Shown piece by piece: positions 16,884 to 25,874 of a stretch of 64,000 nucleotides of DNA; position 1 is the stretch's first letter, and each line of letters begins with the position of its first letter. The notes below the pieces were generated by a model. That model did not search any database. It was not told the DNA's origin and saw only the letters and a list, made by a program, of their open reading frames with translations. Source of the DNA: Streptomyces sp. NBC_01241 (GTDB taxonomy: Bacteria > Actinomycetota > Actinomycetes > Streptomycetales > Streptomycetaceae); assembly GCF_041435435.1 (NCBI RefSeq), contig NZ_CP108494.1:2080501-2144500 (forward strand), in the 5' to 3' direction. Position numbers and translations under genes: made by a program.

Positions 16884-19388
16884 TCAGTGGGCGTTGCGTA
16901 CGGCGAGGGTGCGGCGCAGGTCGTCGATCTGGTCGATGAGTTTGCGGCGGAGGGCCGGGGTGAGGTCCTTGTCGTTCAGGGCCTGTTCGCCGAGGTGGAG
17001 GCTTTCCGCGTCGATGGCGTGTGCGGGGAATGCGTAGCGGCCGGCGGCTTCGGCGATGGCGGGGCCGCGGCGGGCGGCGAGCCGGGTCGCCTCGGGGTAG
17101 TAGCGGGGCACGTAGGCCCGTACGAGGTCGGCCTGTTCGGGTTGCCAGAAGCCTTGGGCGGTGGCGGTGAAGAGGTAGTTGGAGAGGCTGTCGTCGTTGA
17201 ACAGGGCGTGCCAGGCGGCGGCCTTGGCCTCGGGGGTGGGGAGGGCGGCGCGGCAGCGGGCGGCGCCTTGCTGTCCGGTGGCGCTGGGGTCGTGTTCGAG
17301 TTCGGCGGCGATGGTGGTTTCGTCGGTGGCGCCGAGGACGGCGAGGCGGGTGAGGATGCGCCAGCGCAGTTCGGGGTCGAGTTCGGGTCCGCCGGGGACG
17401 GTGCCGTTGGTGAGCCAGTCGTGGATGGTGTCGGGCTGGGTGGCGGCGTCGATGAGGTGGCGTACGGCGATGAGGCGGAGGCCGGGGTTGTGGCCGTCCT
17501 CGGTGCGGCGGATGAGGTCGCGGCACAGTGCGGTGAGGGTGGCGAGGGCGGCGGGTCGGTGCTCGGGGGTGAGGTAGTGGTCGGCGATGTGGATGCCGGC
17601 GAAGGCGAGTACGCCCTGGGCGAGGGCGAGGTCGGTCTCGTGCGGGAGGTGTGCGCGGGCCGCTTCGAGGTAGACGGTGGGGGTGAGTTCGCCGTCGCGG
17701 ACCATGTCTCGGGCGGTGTTCCAGATGACGGCGCGGGTCAGTGCGTCGGGGATGCCGGAGAGGTGGCGTACGGCGGTTTCCCAGGATGTGGGGTCGAGGC
17801 GGACCTTGGCGTAGCTGAGGTCGCCGTCGTTGAGGACGACGAGGGCGGGGCGGCGTCCGGACAGTGCTTCGGTGGTGCCGTTGTGGGGGACGTCGATCTC
17901 GAACCGGTCGCGCGGGACGAGGCGGTCGGGGTCGAGGTGGGTGTCGGGGGTGTGGTCGTACGCGCCTACGGCGATGCGGTGGGGGCGGCTGCCGTTGTGG
18001 TCGACGGTGAGGGACCACGTGCTGTCGGATTCTTCGATGTGGGGGGTGAGGGTGTCGACTCCGGTGGTGCGCAGCCAGGCGTCGGCCCAGGCGTGGACGT
18101 CGCGGTCGGTGGCCGATGCGAGGTTGTCGATGAAGTCGGCGAGGGTGGCGTTGGCGAACTTGTGGCGGGCGAAGTGGGTGTTGATGCCGGCCAGGAAGTC
18201 CTTCTCGCCGAGCCAGGCGACGAGTTGGCGCAGGGCGGATGCGCCCTTGGCGTAGGAGATGCCGTCGAAGTTGAGCATGGCGGACGCGGTGTCGGGGACG
18301 GCGGCCGGGTCGGGGGCGACGGGGTGGGTGGAGGGGCGCTGGTCGGCGTCGTATCCCCAGCCCTTGCGGGCGACGCCGAAGTCGACCCAGGTGTCGGTGA
18401 AGCGGGTGGCTTCGGCGAGGGTCTGGTAGCCCATGTACTCGGCGAAGGACTCGTTGAGCCAGATGTCGTCCCACCAGGCGAGGGTGACGAGGTCGCCGAA
18501 CCACATGTGGGCCATTTCGTGGGCGATGACCATGCCGCGGGTCTGGCGTTCGGTGTCGGTGACGGCGGAGCGGTAGATGAACTCGTCGCGGAAGGTGACG
18601 AGTCCGGGGTTTTCCATGGCGCCGGCGTTGAACTCGGGTACGAAGGCCTGGTCGTAGGAGTCGAAGGGGTAGGGCTCGTCGAACTTCTCGTGGAAGCGGT
18701 CGAAGCAGGCGCGGGTGATGTCGAGGATCTCGTCGGCGTCCGTGTCGAGGTACGGGGCGAGCGAGCGGCGGCAGTGGATGCCGAAGGGCAGTCCGGCGTG
18801 TTCGGTGGTCACGGAGTGCCAGGGGCCCGCGGCGACGGCGACGAGGTAGGTGGAGATCGGCGGGGTCGCGGCCAGGGTCCAGCGGCCGTCGGCCCGGTGC
18901 TCGGCGATGCCGTTGCCGAGGACGGTCCAGCCGTCGGGGGCGGTGACGGTGAGCTCGAAGACGGACTTGAGGTCGGGCTGGTCGAAGGCGGCGAAGACGC
19001 GCTGGACGTCCTCCATGAACAGTTGGGTGTAGACGTATGTTTCGCCGTCGGTCGGGTCGGTGAAGCGGTGCATGCCTTCGCCGGTGCGGGAGTAGCGCAT
19101 GGCGGCGTCGATGCGCAGTTCGTGTGCGCCGGTGGTGAGTGCGGTGAGCGGGAAGCGGTTCTCGGTGAGGTCGGCGGGGTCGAGGGGCTGTCCGTCGAGG
19201 CTGATCGAGTGCAGGGTGGCCGGCTTGAGCTCGACGAACGTGTCTCCGGCCGTGGCTGCGGTGAACCGGATGACGGTACGGGAGTCGAAGGTCTCCTCCC
19301 CTCCGGTCAGATCGAGGTCGATCGTGTACCGGTGTACGTCGAGGAATTGGGCTCGGGTCTGCGCTTCGTCGCGCGTCAGTACGGACAT
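16884..19388 (-). CDS. pepN: Aminopeptidase N (M1 family)
   Basis: An 834-residue zinc metallopeptidase of normal length. It has the exopeptidase motif GAMEN, the zinc site HEMAHMWFGD followed 18 residues later by NESFAEYMGY (third ligand Glu), and the ERAP1-like C-terminal helical domain. It removes N-terminal residues from peptides in the cytoplasm. It lies upstream of the siderophore-type pair on the same strand, but a 269-bp gap and a hairpin suggest a separate transcript. Confidence 0.95.
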   Translation of the reverse strand: MSVLTRDEAQTRAQFLDVHRYTIDLDLTGGEETFDSRTVIRFTAATAGDTFVELKPATLHSISLDGQPLDPADLTENRFPLTALTTGAHELRIDAAMRYSRTGEGMHRFTDPTDGETYVYTQLFMEDVQRVFAAFDQPDLKSVFELTVTAPDGWTVLGNGIAEHRADGRWTLAATPPISTYLVAVAAGPWHSVTTEHAGLPFGIHCRRSLAPYLDTDADEILDITRACFDRFHEKFDEPYPFDSYDQAFVPEFNAGAMENPGLVTFRDEFIYRSAVTDTERQTRGMVIAHEMAHMWFGDLVTLAWWDDIWLNESFAEYMGYQTLAEATRFTDTWVDFGVARKGWGYDADQRPSTHPVAPDPAAVPDTASAMLNFDGISYAKGASALRQLVAWLGEKDFLAGINTHFARHKFANATLADFIDNLASATDRDVHAWADAWLRTTGVDTLTPHIEESDSTWSLTVDHNGSRPHRIAVGAYDHTPDTHLDPDRLVPRDRFEIDVPHNGTTEALSGRRPALVVLNDGDLSYAKVRLDPTSWETAVRHLSGIPDALTRAVIWNTARDMVRDGELTPTVYLEAARAHLPHETDLALAQGVLAFAGIHIADHYLTPEHRPAALATLTALCRDLIRRTEDGHNPGLRLIAVRHLIDAATQPDTIHDWLTNGTVPGGPELDPELRWRILTRLAVLGATDETTIAAELEHDPSATGQQGAARCRAALPTPEAKAAAWHALFNDDSLSNYLFTATAQGFWQPEQADLVRAYVPRYYPEATRLAARRGPAIAEAAGRYAFPAHAIDAESLHLGEQALNDKDLTPALRRKLIDQIDDLRRTLAVRNAH

Positions 19389-19614
19389 GCGTCCATGCTG
19401 CCGTACGGGGTGGGCGGGGCGCAGGCGGGTTCTGCCAACGGCTGATCGGCGACGGACGGCCCGCGGAGTCCGCTCGGGGTTCCGGGCGGTACCGGTTCGG
19501 GGTGTCGGACGCTCATGGCGACGTTACGGGCCGCGGGACGGGCTGATCGCGTTCTCGGCGGTCTCCGGTGCGGCGGTGCGGCGGGAAGGTTCCGGACGCA
19601 CCGGCTACGGGGGT

Positions 19615-19800
19615 GCGGGTGTCGGTACGGCCCTTGCCGGTGTCGGCGGTCGGAAGTGCGCAGAGCCGGTCGGCGTCGGGTTCGACGAGGTCGGCGACGT
19701 GATGGAGCAGCCGGGTGCGGAGGCGTCGGGTGGCGTCCTGGGCGGCGTGTGCGCCGGCGGTGGCGGCCTCTTCGACGTCGGGCGAGGGAGGCGGCGTGCA
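19615..19800 (-). pseudogene. Aldehyde dehydrogenase N-terminal fragment
   Basis: On the minus strand a 60-residue stretch reads PDVEEAATAGAHAAQDA, then RTRLLHHVADLVEPDADRLC and ALPTADTGKGRT. This fits the ALDH N-terminal pattern of Ala-rich helix, RA-LL--ADL-E---DEL and E--DTGKP. The usual Glu of E-xDTGK is Pro-Thr here and nothing ALDH-like follows, so it looks like a decayed relic. A chance resemblance is possible. Confidence 0.45.
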
Positions 19801-19828
19801 CGCTGCGGAGCGCCGGTTGACGCGAGCG

Positions 19829-19865
19829 GCTAATGACATTAGCTTAAAGGCTACATTCATTAGCC
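19829..19865. promoter_or_regulatory. Probable TetR operator upstream of the hydrolase-TetR pair
   Basis: GCTAATG-A-CATTAGC (19829-19843) is a perfect 15-bp palindrome. In addition GGCTAATGA at 19828-19836 pairs with TCATTAGCC at 19857-19865. The AT-rich site is right before the ribosome site of the hydrolase gene, typical of autoregulation by the co-transcribed TetR protein. Confidence 0.6.
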
Positions 19866-19877
19866 CGGAGGGTGGAC

Positions 19878-20714
19878 ATGACCGAGTTCTTGACGATCGA
19901 CGGCGGGCAGCTGGCGTACGACGTGACCGGCGAGGGCCCGCTGATTGTGCTCGCCCACGGCATGGGCGACAACAGAGCGGCCTACCGGGACACGGCCGCC
20001 CGGTTCGTGGCGGCCGGATGGCGGGTCGCCTGCGTGGACCAGCGCGGTCACGGTGAGTCCAGCACCGGCTGGGCGTCCTACACCCGCACCGACGCGGCGG
20101 CCGACCTCCTCGCCGTGATCCGGCACCTGGGCGGCCCCGCCGTCATCGTGGGCCACTCCTTCGCCGGCGGCGCCGCCACCATCGCGGCGGCCCAGGAGCC
20201 CGAACTGGTCAGCGCCGTCGTGGAGATCAGCCCGTTCACCCGCGCGCAGAAGGTCAGCCCGCGCTCCCTGCTGTCCCACGCCCGCTACCGCAAAGGCATG
20301 AGCCTGCTGATGGGCGCCGGCCTGCTGCGCAGCGTCGGGCTGTGGAAGCGCTACCTCGACCACGCCTACCCGGGCGTCAAGCCCGCTGGTTACGCCGGCC
20401 ATGTCGCCGCTCTGGAGGCCGACCTGCGCAGGCCGGGCCGGATGGCCGTCGTCAGCAGGATGGGCATGTCCGTGCCCACGGATGCCGGTGCGTGTCTCGG
20501 CGCCATCCGGTGCCCCGCCCTGGTCATCGAGGGCACGCTCGACCCCGACTGGGCCGACCCCGGGGCCGAGGGCGAGGGCATCGTGGCCGAGATGCCCGCA
20601 GGGCTCGGCCGGCTCGTGATGATCGAGGGAGCCGGTCACTACGCACACGTCCAGTTCCCGGACGAGGTCGCCGCGGCCGTCCTGGCCTTCCTCAAGGTGG
20701 GCGCGCGTGGCTAG
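19878..20714 (+). CDS. Alpha/beta-fold hydrolase
   Basis: A 278-residue serine hydrolase. Oxyanion segment IVLAHGMGDNRAAY, nucleophile elbow VGHSFAGGAA, acid-bearing VIEGTLDPDW and catalytic His in IEGAGHYAHVQFP. Substrate unknown. ATG 19878 is chosen with GGAGGG 6 bases upstream (GTG 19872 overlaps the ribosome site). Its 3' end overlaps the TetR start by 8 bp, so the pair is one operon controlled from the palindrome just upstream. Confidence 0.88.
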   Translation: MTEFLTIDGGQLAYDVTGEGPLIVLAHGMGDNRAAYRDTAARFVAAGWRVACVDQRGHGESSTGWASYTRTDAAADLLAVIRHLGGPAVIVGHSFAGGAATIAAAQEPELVSAVVEISPFTRAQKVSPRSLLSHARYRKGMSLLMGAGLLRSVGLWKRYLDHAYPGVKPAGYAGHVAALEADLRRPGRMAVVSRMGMSVPTDAGACLGAIRCPALVIEGTLDPDWADPGAEGEGIVAEMPAGLGRLVMIEGAGHYAHVQFPDEVAAAVLAFLKVGARG

Positions 20715-21261
20715 GGCAGCGCTCACCACGGATGCTGTCGTCGATGTCGCACTGCTGGCCATCGACGAGAAGGGCCCCGCCGCTCTGACCCTGTCGGCGG
20801 TGGCCGACCGGGCGGGCGTCGCCACCCCGTCCCTCTACAAGCACGTGCGCAACCTGGCCGAACTGCGCGACCTCATGTCGGCGCGCATCATGAACGAGAT
20901 CGCGGACCAGGCCGGCGAGGCCGTGCTGGGGCGCTCCGCCGACGAGGCGATCCGCGCGCTCATGGTGGCCTGGCGGCACTACGCGCTGCGCCACCCGCAC
21001 CGCTACTCGGCACTCGTCCAGACACCCGAGCCGCACACGGCCGAGGCCGGGGCGCGACTGATCAACATCATGCTCGCCGCCTTCCGCGCCTATGGAATGG
21101 CCGACTCCGCGGCGATTCACGCGGCCCGCTGCCTGCGAGCGGCCGTCCACGGCTTCGCGGTTCTGGAGACCGAGGGCGCCTTCGGACTGCCGGAGAAACT
21201 GGACGAGAGCTACGACCTGCTGATCCACATGGTGATCACGGGCCTGCGTGCACCTCGCTGA
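20707..21261 (+). CDS. TetR/AcrR-family transcriptional regulator
   Basis: A 184-residue regulator. The N-terminal HTH is LTLSAVADRAGVATPSLYKH, and the C-terminal ligand domain looks like the TetR_C/WHG type (ALMVAWRHYALRHPHRYSAL). The GTG start lies within the end of the hydrolase gene. It most likely represses its own operon through the palindrome at 19829-19865 and responds to a substrate or product of the hydrolase. Confidence 0.88.
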   Translation: MARAALTTDAVVDVALLAIDEKGPAALTLSAVADRAGVATPSLYKHVRNLAELRDLMSARIMNEIADQAGEAVLGRSADEAIRALMVAWRHYALRHPHRYSALVQTPEPHTAEAGARLINIMLAAFRAYGMADSAAIHAARCLRAAVHGFAVLETEGAFGLPEKLDESYDLLIHMVITGLRAPR

Positions 21262-21364
21262 TCAGCCAGTGATGAGGGACCACCGGCCGAACACCTCGCG
21301 GGGCCGCGTCGTCCGCGGCGACCGAGGTCGGCAGGGGTGATCCCCCGGAGCCGCCCCACGGCGC

Positions 21365-21694
21365 TCACGACGTCTCCCCGTTCGTCGCCGACTCCTCCGC
21401 GATCCGCTCGTGATGGCGGATGACCTCCGCCACGATGAAGTTCAGCAGCTTCTCCGCGAAGGCCGGGTCCAGGTGCGCGCTCTCCGCCAGCTGCCTCAGC
21501 CGGGCGATCTGCCGGCTCTCGCGGGCCGGGTCGGCCGGGGGCAGTTGGTGGGCGGCCTTGAGGTGGCCGACCTGCTGGGTGCACTTGAAGCGCTCGGCGA
21601 GCATATGGACGACAGCGGCGTCAATGTTGTCGATGCTCTCGCGCAGCCGGTTCAGTTCCGCGCTCACGGACTCGTCGATGTCCCTCGTGGTCAT
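21365..21694 (-). CDS. AroQ-type chorismate mutase
   Basis: A 109-residue all-helical protein. LNRLRESIDNIDAAVVHMLA, ERFKCTQQVGHLKA and PARESRQIARLRQLA match the AroQ fold and its Arg/Lys/Glu active site. It isomerises chorismate to prephenate for Phe/Tyr synthesis. ATG 21694 gives the normal length; an upstream extension would run through the large inverted repeat. The ribosome site is weak. It is convergent with the TetR gene. Confidence 0.88.
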   Translation of the reverse strand: MTTRDIDESVSAELNRLRESIDNIDAAVVHMLAERFKCTQQVGHLKAAHQLPPADPARESRQIARLRQLAESAHLDPAFAEKLLNFIVAEVIRHHERIAEESATNGETS

Positions 21695-21707
21695 GGTCAG
21701 CGAGCTT

Positions 21708-21869
21708 ACGGCCTCGCCCGCGATAGAGGGCGGATCAGCGAGCGGCGTCATGCGGCTTCGAATCCAAGGCGGAGGAGGGAAGCGACGCGGAGCGTCGTTG
21801 ACCGACGACAACGCCGGAGGCGGAGTCGCATGACGCCGGGAGCCCGCTCTCTATCGCGGGCGAGGCCGT
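21708..21869. repeat. Long interrupted inverted repeat (possible dispersed palindromic element)
   Basis: Outer arms 21708-21728 and 21849-21869 are a perfect 21-bp match; inner arms 21744-21754 and 21827-21837 match over 11 bp. Inside, CGACGC/GCGTCG and further short hairpins lie around 21783-21805. It occupies nearly the whole gap between the AraC and chorismate mutase genes. Confidence 0.8.
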
Positions 21870-21896
21870 TAGCCCGGCCGGCGAGGGGCGAGCCGC

Positions 21897-22790
21897 TCAG
21901 AGGGCCGGGCCCAGGGGGCTGATCGTCGGTGGGTGATCCGGGTCCGGGACCTGGTCGCTCCAGCCGCCCGGGACGTTGCGGCCCTGCTGTTCGCGGAACC
22001 GGACCGGGGCGGCGCCCACCCGGCCGGCGAAGAGGCGGGAGAAGTACGCCGGGTCGTCGTAGCCGACGCGTCGGGCGACCGCGGCGACCGGCAGGTCGGT
22101 GGCGGCGAGGAGCTCCTTGGCGCGGCCGAGCCGGATGCCGAGGAGGTAGTCCTTGGGGCTGCAGCCCGCGCCCCGCCGTACCACCGTGCGCAGTTCGGCG
22201 GGTGTCATGCCGTGCCGGGCCGCGTGTTCGGCGACGGACAGCGGCTGGAAGGCGTCGCGGGCGAGGGCCTGGAGAACCGGGTCGCCGTCGGGGCTGACAT
22301 CGGCGCGGGCCCGGCGCAGGGCGACGAGGAGTTCGTGGACGGCGGCACCGGTCTCCACCTCCAGCAGCGGGTTGCCACGCCGGGCCGCCCGCACCATCCG
22401 CCCCACCGCGGCCCGGGGGCCGGCCGTGTCGGCGAGCGGGACGAGCGGGCGGTCGGGCTCGATGTAGCCGAGTTCGGTGTACGTGGCGGTGGCGGGGCCG
22501 GTGAAGTCGACGAAGCTCTCGTCCCAGCCGGTGCCGGGGTCGGCGCCGTAGTGGTGCGGGGTGCCGGGGGTCAGCCAGATCAGGCTGGGGGCGACGACGG
22601 GGACCCGGCGGCCGTCCGTGCCGCTGAACCAGCCGCTGCCGGAGTTGATGACGACGGCCACGTGGTGGTCCAGGGTGCGCGGGCCGACCGTCGGCAGGGC
22701 GCCGTGCTGCAGGCCCACGCCGAGGCAGACGAGGCCCAGCCGGTGGTGGAGCGGGCTGGGGGTGAAGAAGCGCATCCAGGTGTGGTACAT
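21897..22790 (-). CDS. AraC-family transcriptional regulator
   Basis: A 297-residue regulator. The N-terminal half is a cupin-like sugar-sensing domain (LDHHVAVVINSGSGWFSG, LIWLTPGTPHHYGAD). The C-terminal two-HTH AraC domain includes LSVAEHAARHGMTPAELRTV and VAAVARRVGYDDPAYFSRLF. ATG 22790 is chosen because GGGGAGGAAG precedes it; reading further upstream would give a meaningless (Met-Lys) run from a hexanucleotide repeat. It is divergent from beta-galactosidase and probably activates it in response to a sugar. Confidence 0.9.
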   Translation of the reverse strand: MYHTWMRFFTPSPLHHRLGLVCLGVGLQHGALPTVGPRTLDHHVAVVINSGSGWFSGTDGRRVPVVAPSLIWLTPGTPHHYGADPGTGWDESFVDFTGPATATYTELGYIEPDRPLVPLADTAGPRAAVGRMVRAARRGNPLLEVETGAAVHELLVALRRARADVSPDGDPVLQALARDAFQPLSVAEHAARHGMTPAELRTVVRRGAGCSPKDYLLGIRLGRAKELLAATDLPVAAVARRVGYDDPAYFSRLFAGRVGAAPVRFREQQGRNVPGGWSDQVPDPDHPPTISPLGPAL

Positions 22791-22809
22791 CGGCCGTTCT
22801 TCCTCCCCT

Positions 22810-22839
22810 TTCATCTTCATCTTCATTTTCATCTTCATC
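22810..22839. repeat. Hexanucleotide repeat in the AraC leader
   Basis: Five copies of TTCATC (one TTCATT) in a row, 20 bp upstream of the AraC start and next to its ribosome site. Unusually AT-rich for this genome. Confidence 0.9.
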
Positions 22840-22845
22840 GCATTG

Positions 22846-22868
22846 GTCCGAACAATTGTGTCCAAACA
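22846..22868. promoter_or_regulatory. Candidate AraC-family operator in the divergent gap
   Basis: Direct repeats GTCCGAACA (22846-22854) and GTCCAAACA (22860-22868) are spaced 14 bp, with ACAATTGT between them. Tandem direct sites are typical for AraC proteins. It lies between the AraC and GH35 genes. Confidence 0.5.
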
Positions 22869-23022
22869 GCAGTGATCTTTGTCCATGGACCGGCCGCACG
22901 CCAGGGGACGAAGGTTGGTTGCAACATTCCTCCCGGGTTCGCCCGCTCCGTGGTGCGTGCCGTCGTGCGACCCGGGGCCGCGCGGCTCCGGGGGACCGCA
23001 CGCACAGGAGAGTACGAGCACA

Positions 23023-24828
23023 ATGGCTGACTTCACCGTGGGGGACGACCACTTCCGGCTCGACGGGAAGCCCGTACGGCTGCTGTCGGGAGCCCTGCAC
23101 TACTTCCGGGTCCACGAGGCGCAGTGGGACCACCGGCTGTCGATGCTGCGCGCCATGGGTCTCAACTGCGTCGAGACGTATGTTCCGTGGAATCTCCATG
23201 AGCCGCGGCCCGGCCGGTTCCGGGACGTGGCGGCGCTGGGCCGGTTCCTGGACGCGGCGCAGCGGGCCGGGCTGTGGGCGATCGTCCGCCCGGGCCCGTA
23301 CATCTGTGCCGAATGGGAGAACGGTGGTCTGCCGGCCTGGGTGACGGGGCGGTTCGGACGGCGGGTGCGGACGCGTGACGAGGAGTACCTGGGTGCCGTG
23401 GAGCGGTGGTTCACGGCGCTGCTGCCGCAGGTGGTGCAGCGGCAGATCGGGCGCGGCGGCCCGGTGATCATGGTCCAGGCGGAGAACGAGTACGGGAGCT
23501 ACGGCACCGATCAGGTCTATCTCCGGCGGGTGGCCGGGATGCTGCGGGAGCGCGGGGTGACCGTGCCGCTGTTCACCTCCGACGGGCCGGAGGACCACAT
23601 GCTCACGGGCGGTTCCGTGCCGGGGCTGCTCGCCACGGCGAACTTCGGGTCGGGTGCGCGGGAGGCGTTCGAGGTGCTGCGCCGCCATCAGCCGAAGGGG
23701 CCGCTGATGTGCATGGAGTTCTGGTGCGGATGGTTCGAGCACTGGGGTGCCGAGCCGGTCGTGCACGATCCGGAGCGGGCCACCGACTCGCTGCGGGAGA
23801 TCCTGGAGTGCGGGGCCTCGGTGAACATCTACATGGCGCACGGGGGCACGAACTTCGCCGGGTGGGCGGGGGCCAACCGGTCCGGTCCGCTGCAGGACGG
23901 GGACTTCCAGCCGACGGTGACGTCGTACGACTACGACGCGCCGATCGACGAGTACGGCCGCCCCACGGAGAAGTTCCGGCAGTTCCGCAAGGTGCTCGCC
24001 GAGTACGCGGACGGGCCGCTTCCGGAGCTTCCTCCCGAGCCCGTCGGTCTTGCCGCTCCGGTACGGGCGGAGCTGACGGGCTGGGCTCCGCTGACCGCCG
24101 TACTGGAGGCGCTGGGCGATGAGGAATCGGCGCCGTCCGGCGTTCCGCCGACCTTCGAGGAGCTGGGGGTCGACCGGGGCCTGGTGCGCTATCAGGTCGC
24201 GGTGCCGGGTCCGCGCCGCCCGTACACCCTGGGTGTGGCGGGGCTCCGGGACCGGGCCGTGGTGTACGTGGACGGTGTCCGCGAGGGTGTGCTGAGCGAG
24301 GAGAACAGCACTCTGGACGAGCCGGTGGCCGGGCCTGCGGAGGTCGAGCTGTGGGTGGAGTCCCTGGGCCGCGTCAACTACGGGCCGCGGCTCGGTGAGC
24401 CCAAGGGGATCACGGGCGGGGTGCAGCACGAACGGCAGTTCCTGCACGGTGTACGGGCCCGGGCGCTGCGGCTGGAGGCGTTCGAGGAGCCGGACGCGCT
24501 GGCCGCAGTGGCTTTCGGGAGCGTCGAGGGGGCCGGGCGTCCGGGGCTGTTCCGGGGGGAGTTCGAGGCCGCGGGGGTGGCCGGCACCGGGCATGCGGGG
24601 CTCGAACTGCCGGGCTGGACGCGCGGGTTCGTGTGGGTGAACGGCTTCTGCCTGGGACGCTACTGGTCGGCGGGGCCGCAACGGACGCTGTACGTGCCGG
24701 GGCCGGTGCTGCGGGAGGGCACCAACGAGGTGTGGGTGCTGGAACTGGAGGACGCGGGCGCGCCGTACGCCGAGCTGGGCCCGGGGGTGCCCGTCCGGAC
24801 GGGCACCCCCGGGGAGGTTCAGGTGTGA
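23023..24828 (+). CDS. GH35-family beta-galactosidase
   Basis: A 601-residue glycoside hydrolase. The (beta/alpha)8 domain starts LLSGALHYFRVHEAQWDHRL, with NCVETYVPWNLHEP, RPGPYICAEWENGG, the acid/base Glu in MVQAENEYGSYG and the nucleophile Glu in MEFWCGWFEHWG. The C-terminal jelly-roll domains end with GFVWVNGFCLGRYW. No signal peptide, so probably intracellular beta-galactoside hydrolysis. ATG 23023 gives the family N-terminus; GGAG lies about 12 bases upstream. The divergent AraC regulator likely controls it. Confidence 0.92.
   Translation: MADFTVGDDHFRLDGKPVRLLSGALHYFRVHEAQWDHRLSMLRAMGLNCVETYVPWNLHEPRPGRFRDVAALGRFLDAAQRAGLWAIVRPGPYICAEWENGGLPAWVTGRFGRRVRTRDEEYLGAVERWFTALLPQVVQRQIGRGGPVIMVQAENEYGSYGTDQVYLRRVAGMLRERGVTVPLFTSDGPEDHMLTGGSVPGLLATANFGSGAREAFEVLRRHQPKGPLMCMEFWCGWFEHWGAEPVVHDPERATDSLREILECGASVNIYMAHGGTNFAGWAGANRSGPLQDGDFQPTVTSYDYDAPIDEYGRPTEKFRQFRKVLAEYADGPLPELPPEPVGLAAPVRAELTGWAPLTAVLEALGDEESAPSGVPPTFEELGVDRGLVRYQVAVPGPRRPYTLGVAGLRDRAVVYVDGVREGVLSEENSTLDEPVAGPAEVELWVESLGRVNYGPRLGEPKGITGGVQHERQFLHGVRARALRLEAFEEPDALAAVAFGSVEGAGRPGLFRGEFEAAGVAGTGHAGLELPGWTRGFVWVNGFCLGRYWSAGPQRTLYVPGPVLREGTNEVWVLELEDAGAPYAELGPGVPVRTGTPGEVQV
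24781..24812 (+). terminator. Perfect palindrome overlapping the 3' end of the GH35 gene
   Basis: A 32-bp perfect palindrome (24781-24796 with 24797-24812) lies just inside the stop codon at 24826. It could act as a 3'-end hairpin encoded within the coding sequence; the next gene is convergent and only 43 bp away. Confidence 0.45.
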
Positions 24829-24871
24829 GCCGGACACCGGCCGTGGCAGGAGCCGGTACCGGGGACCGGGG

Positions 24872-25735
<864 letters not shown>

Positions 25736-25874
25736 TCATGCTCCCGACAAACACATGGTTCGGATTATCGGAACGCGGTCACGCGGCCCACAAGATTCAC
25801 TTTTCAGCCAAGATCATCCCTAACGCTCCGGCTACAGTGGAGCCCGGTTCGAGCGTCACGGAGGGGGTGGGGAC

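Larger units (their letters stand above)
19389..19877. other. Intergenic region with a gene remnant and a palindromic operator
   Basis: 489 bp between divergent pepN and the alpha/beta-hydrolase gene. It holds an aldehyde dehydrogenase-like fragment (about 19615-19800, minus) and, just before the hydrolase, an AT-rich palindrome. The 19389-19600 stretch, presumably the pepN promoter, shows nothing clear. Confidence 0.5.

Noticed and set aside
16725..19445. A 906-codon Gly/Val-rich frame opposite pepN
   Set aside because: Low-complexity shadow; pepN has all catalytic motifs.
22791..23036. N-terminal extension of the AraC regulator with a Met-Lys run
   Set aside because: It comes from the hexanucleotide repeat; the real start has a strong ribosome site at 22799-22808.
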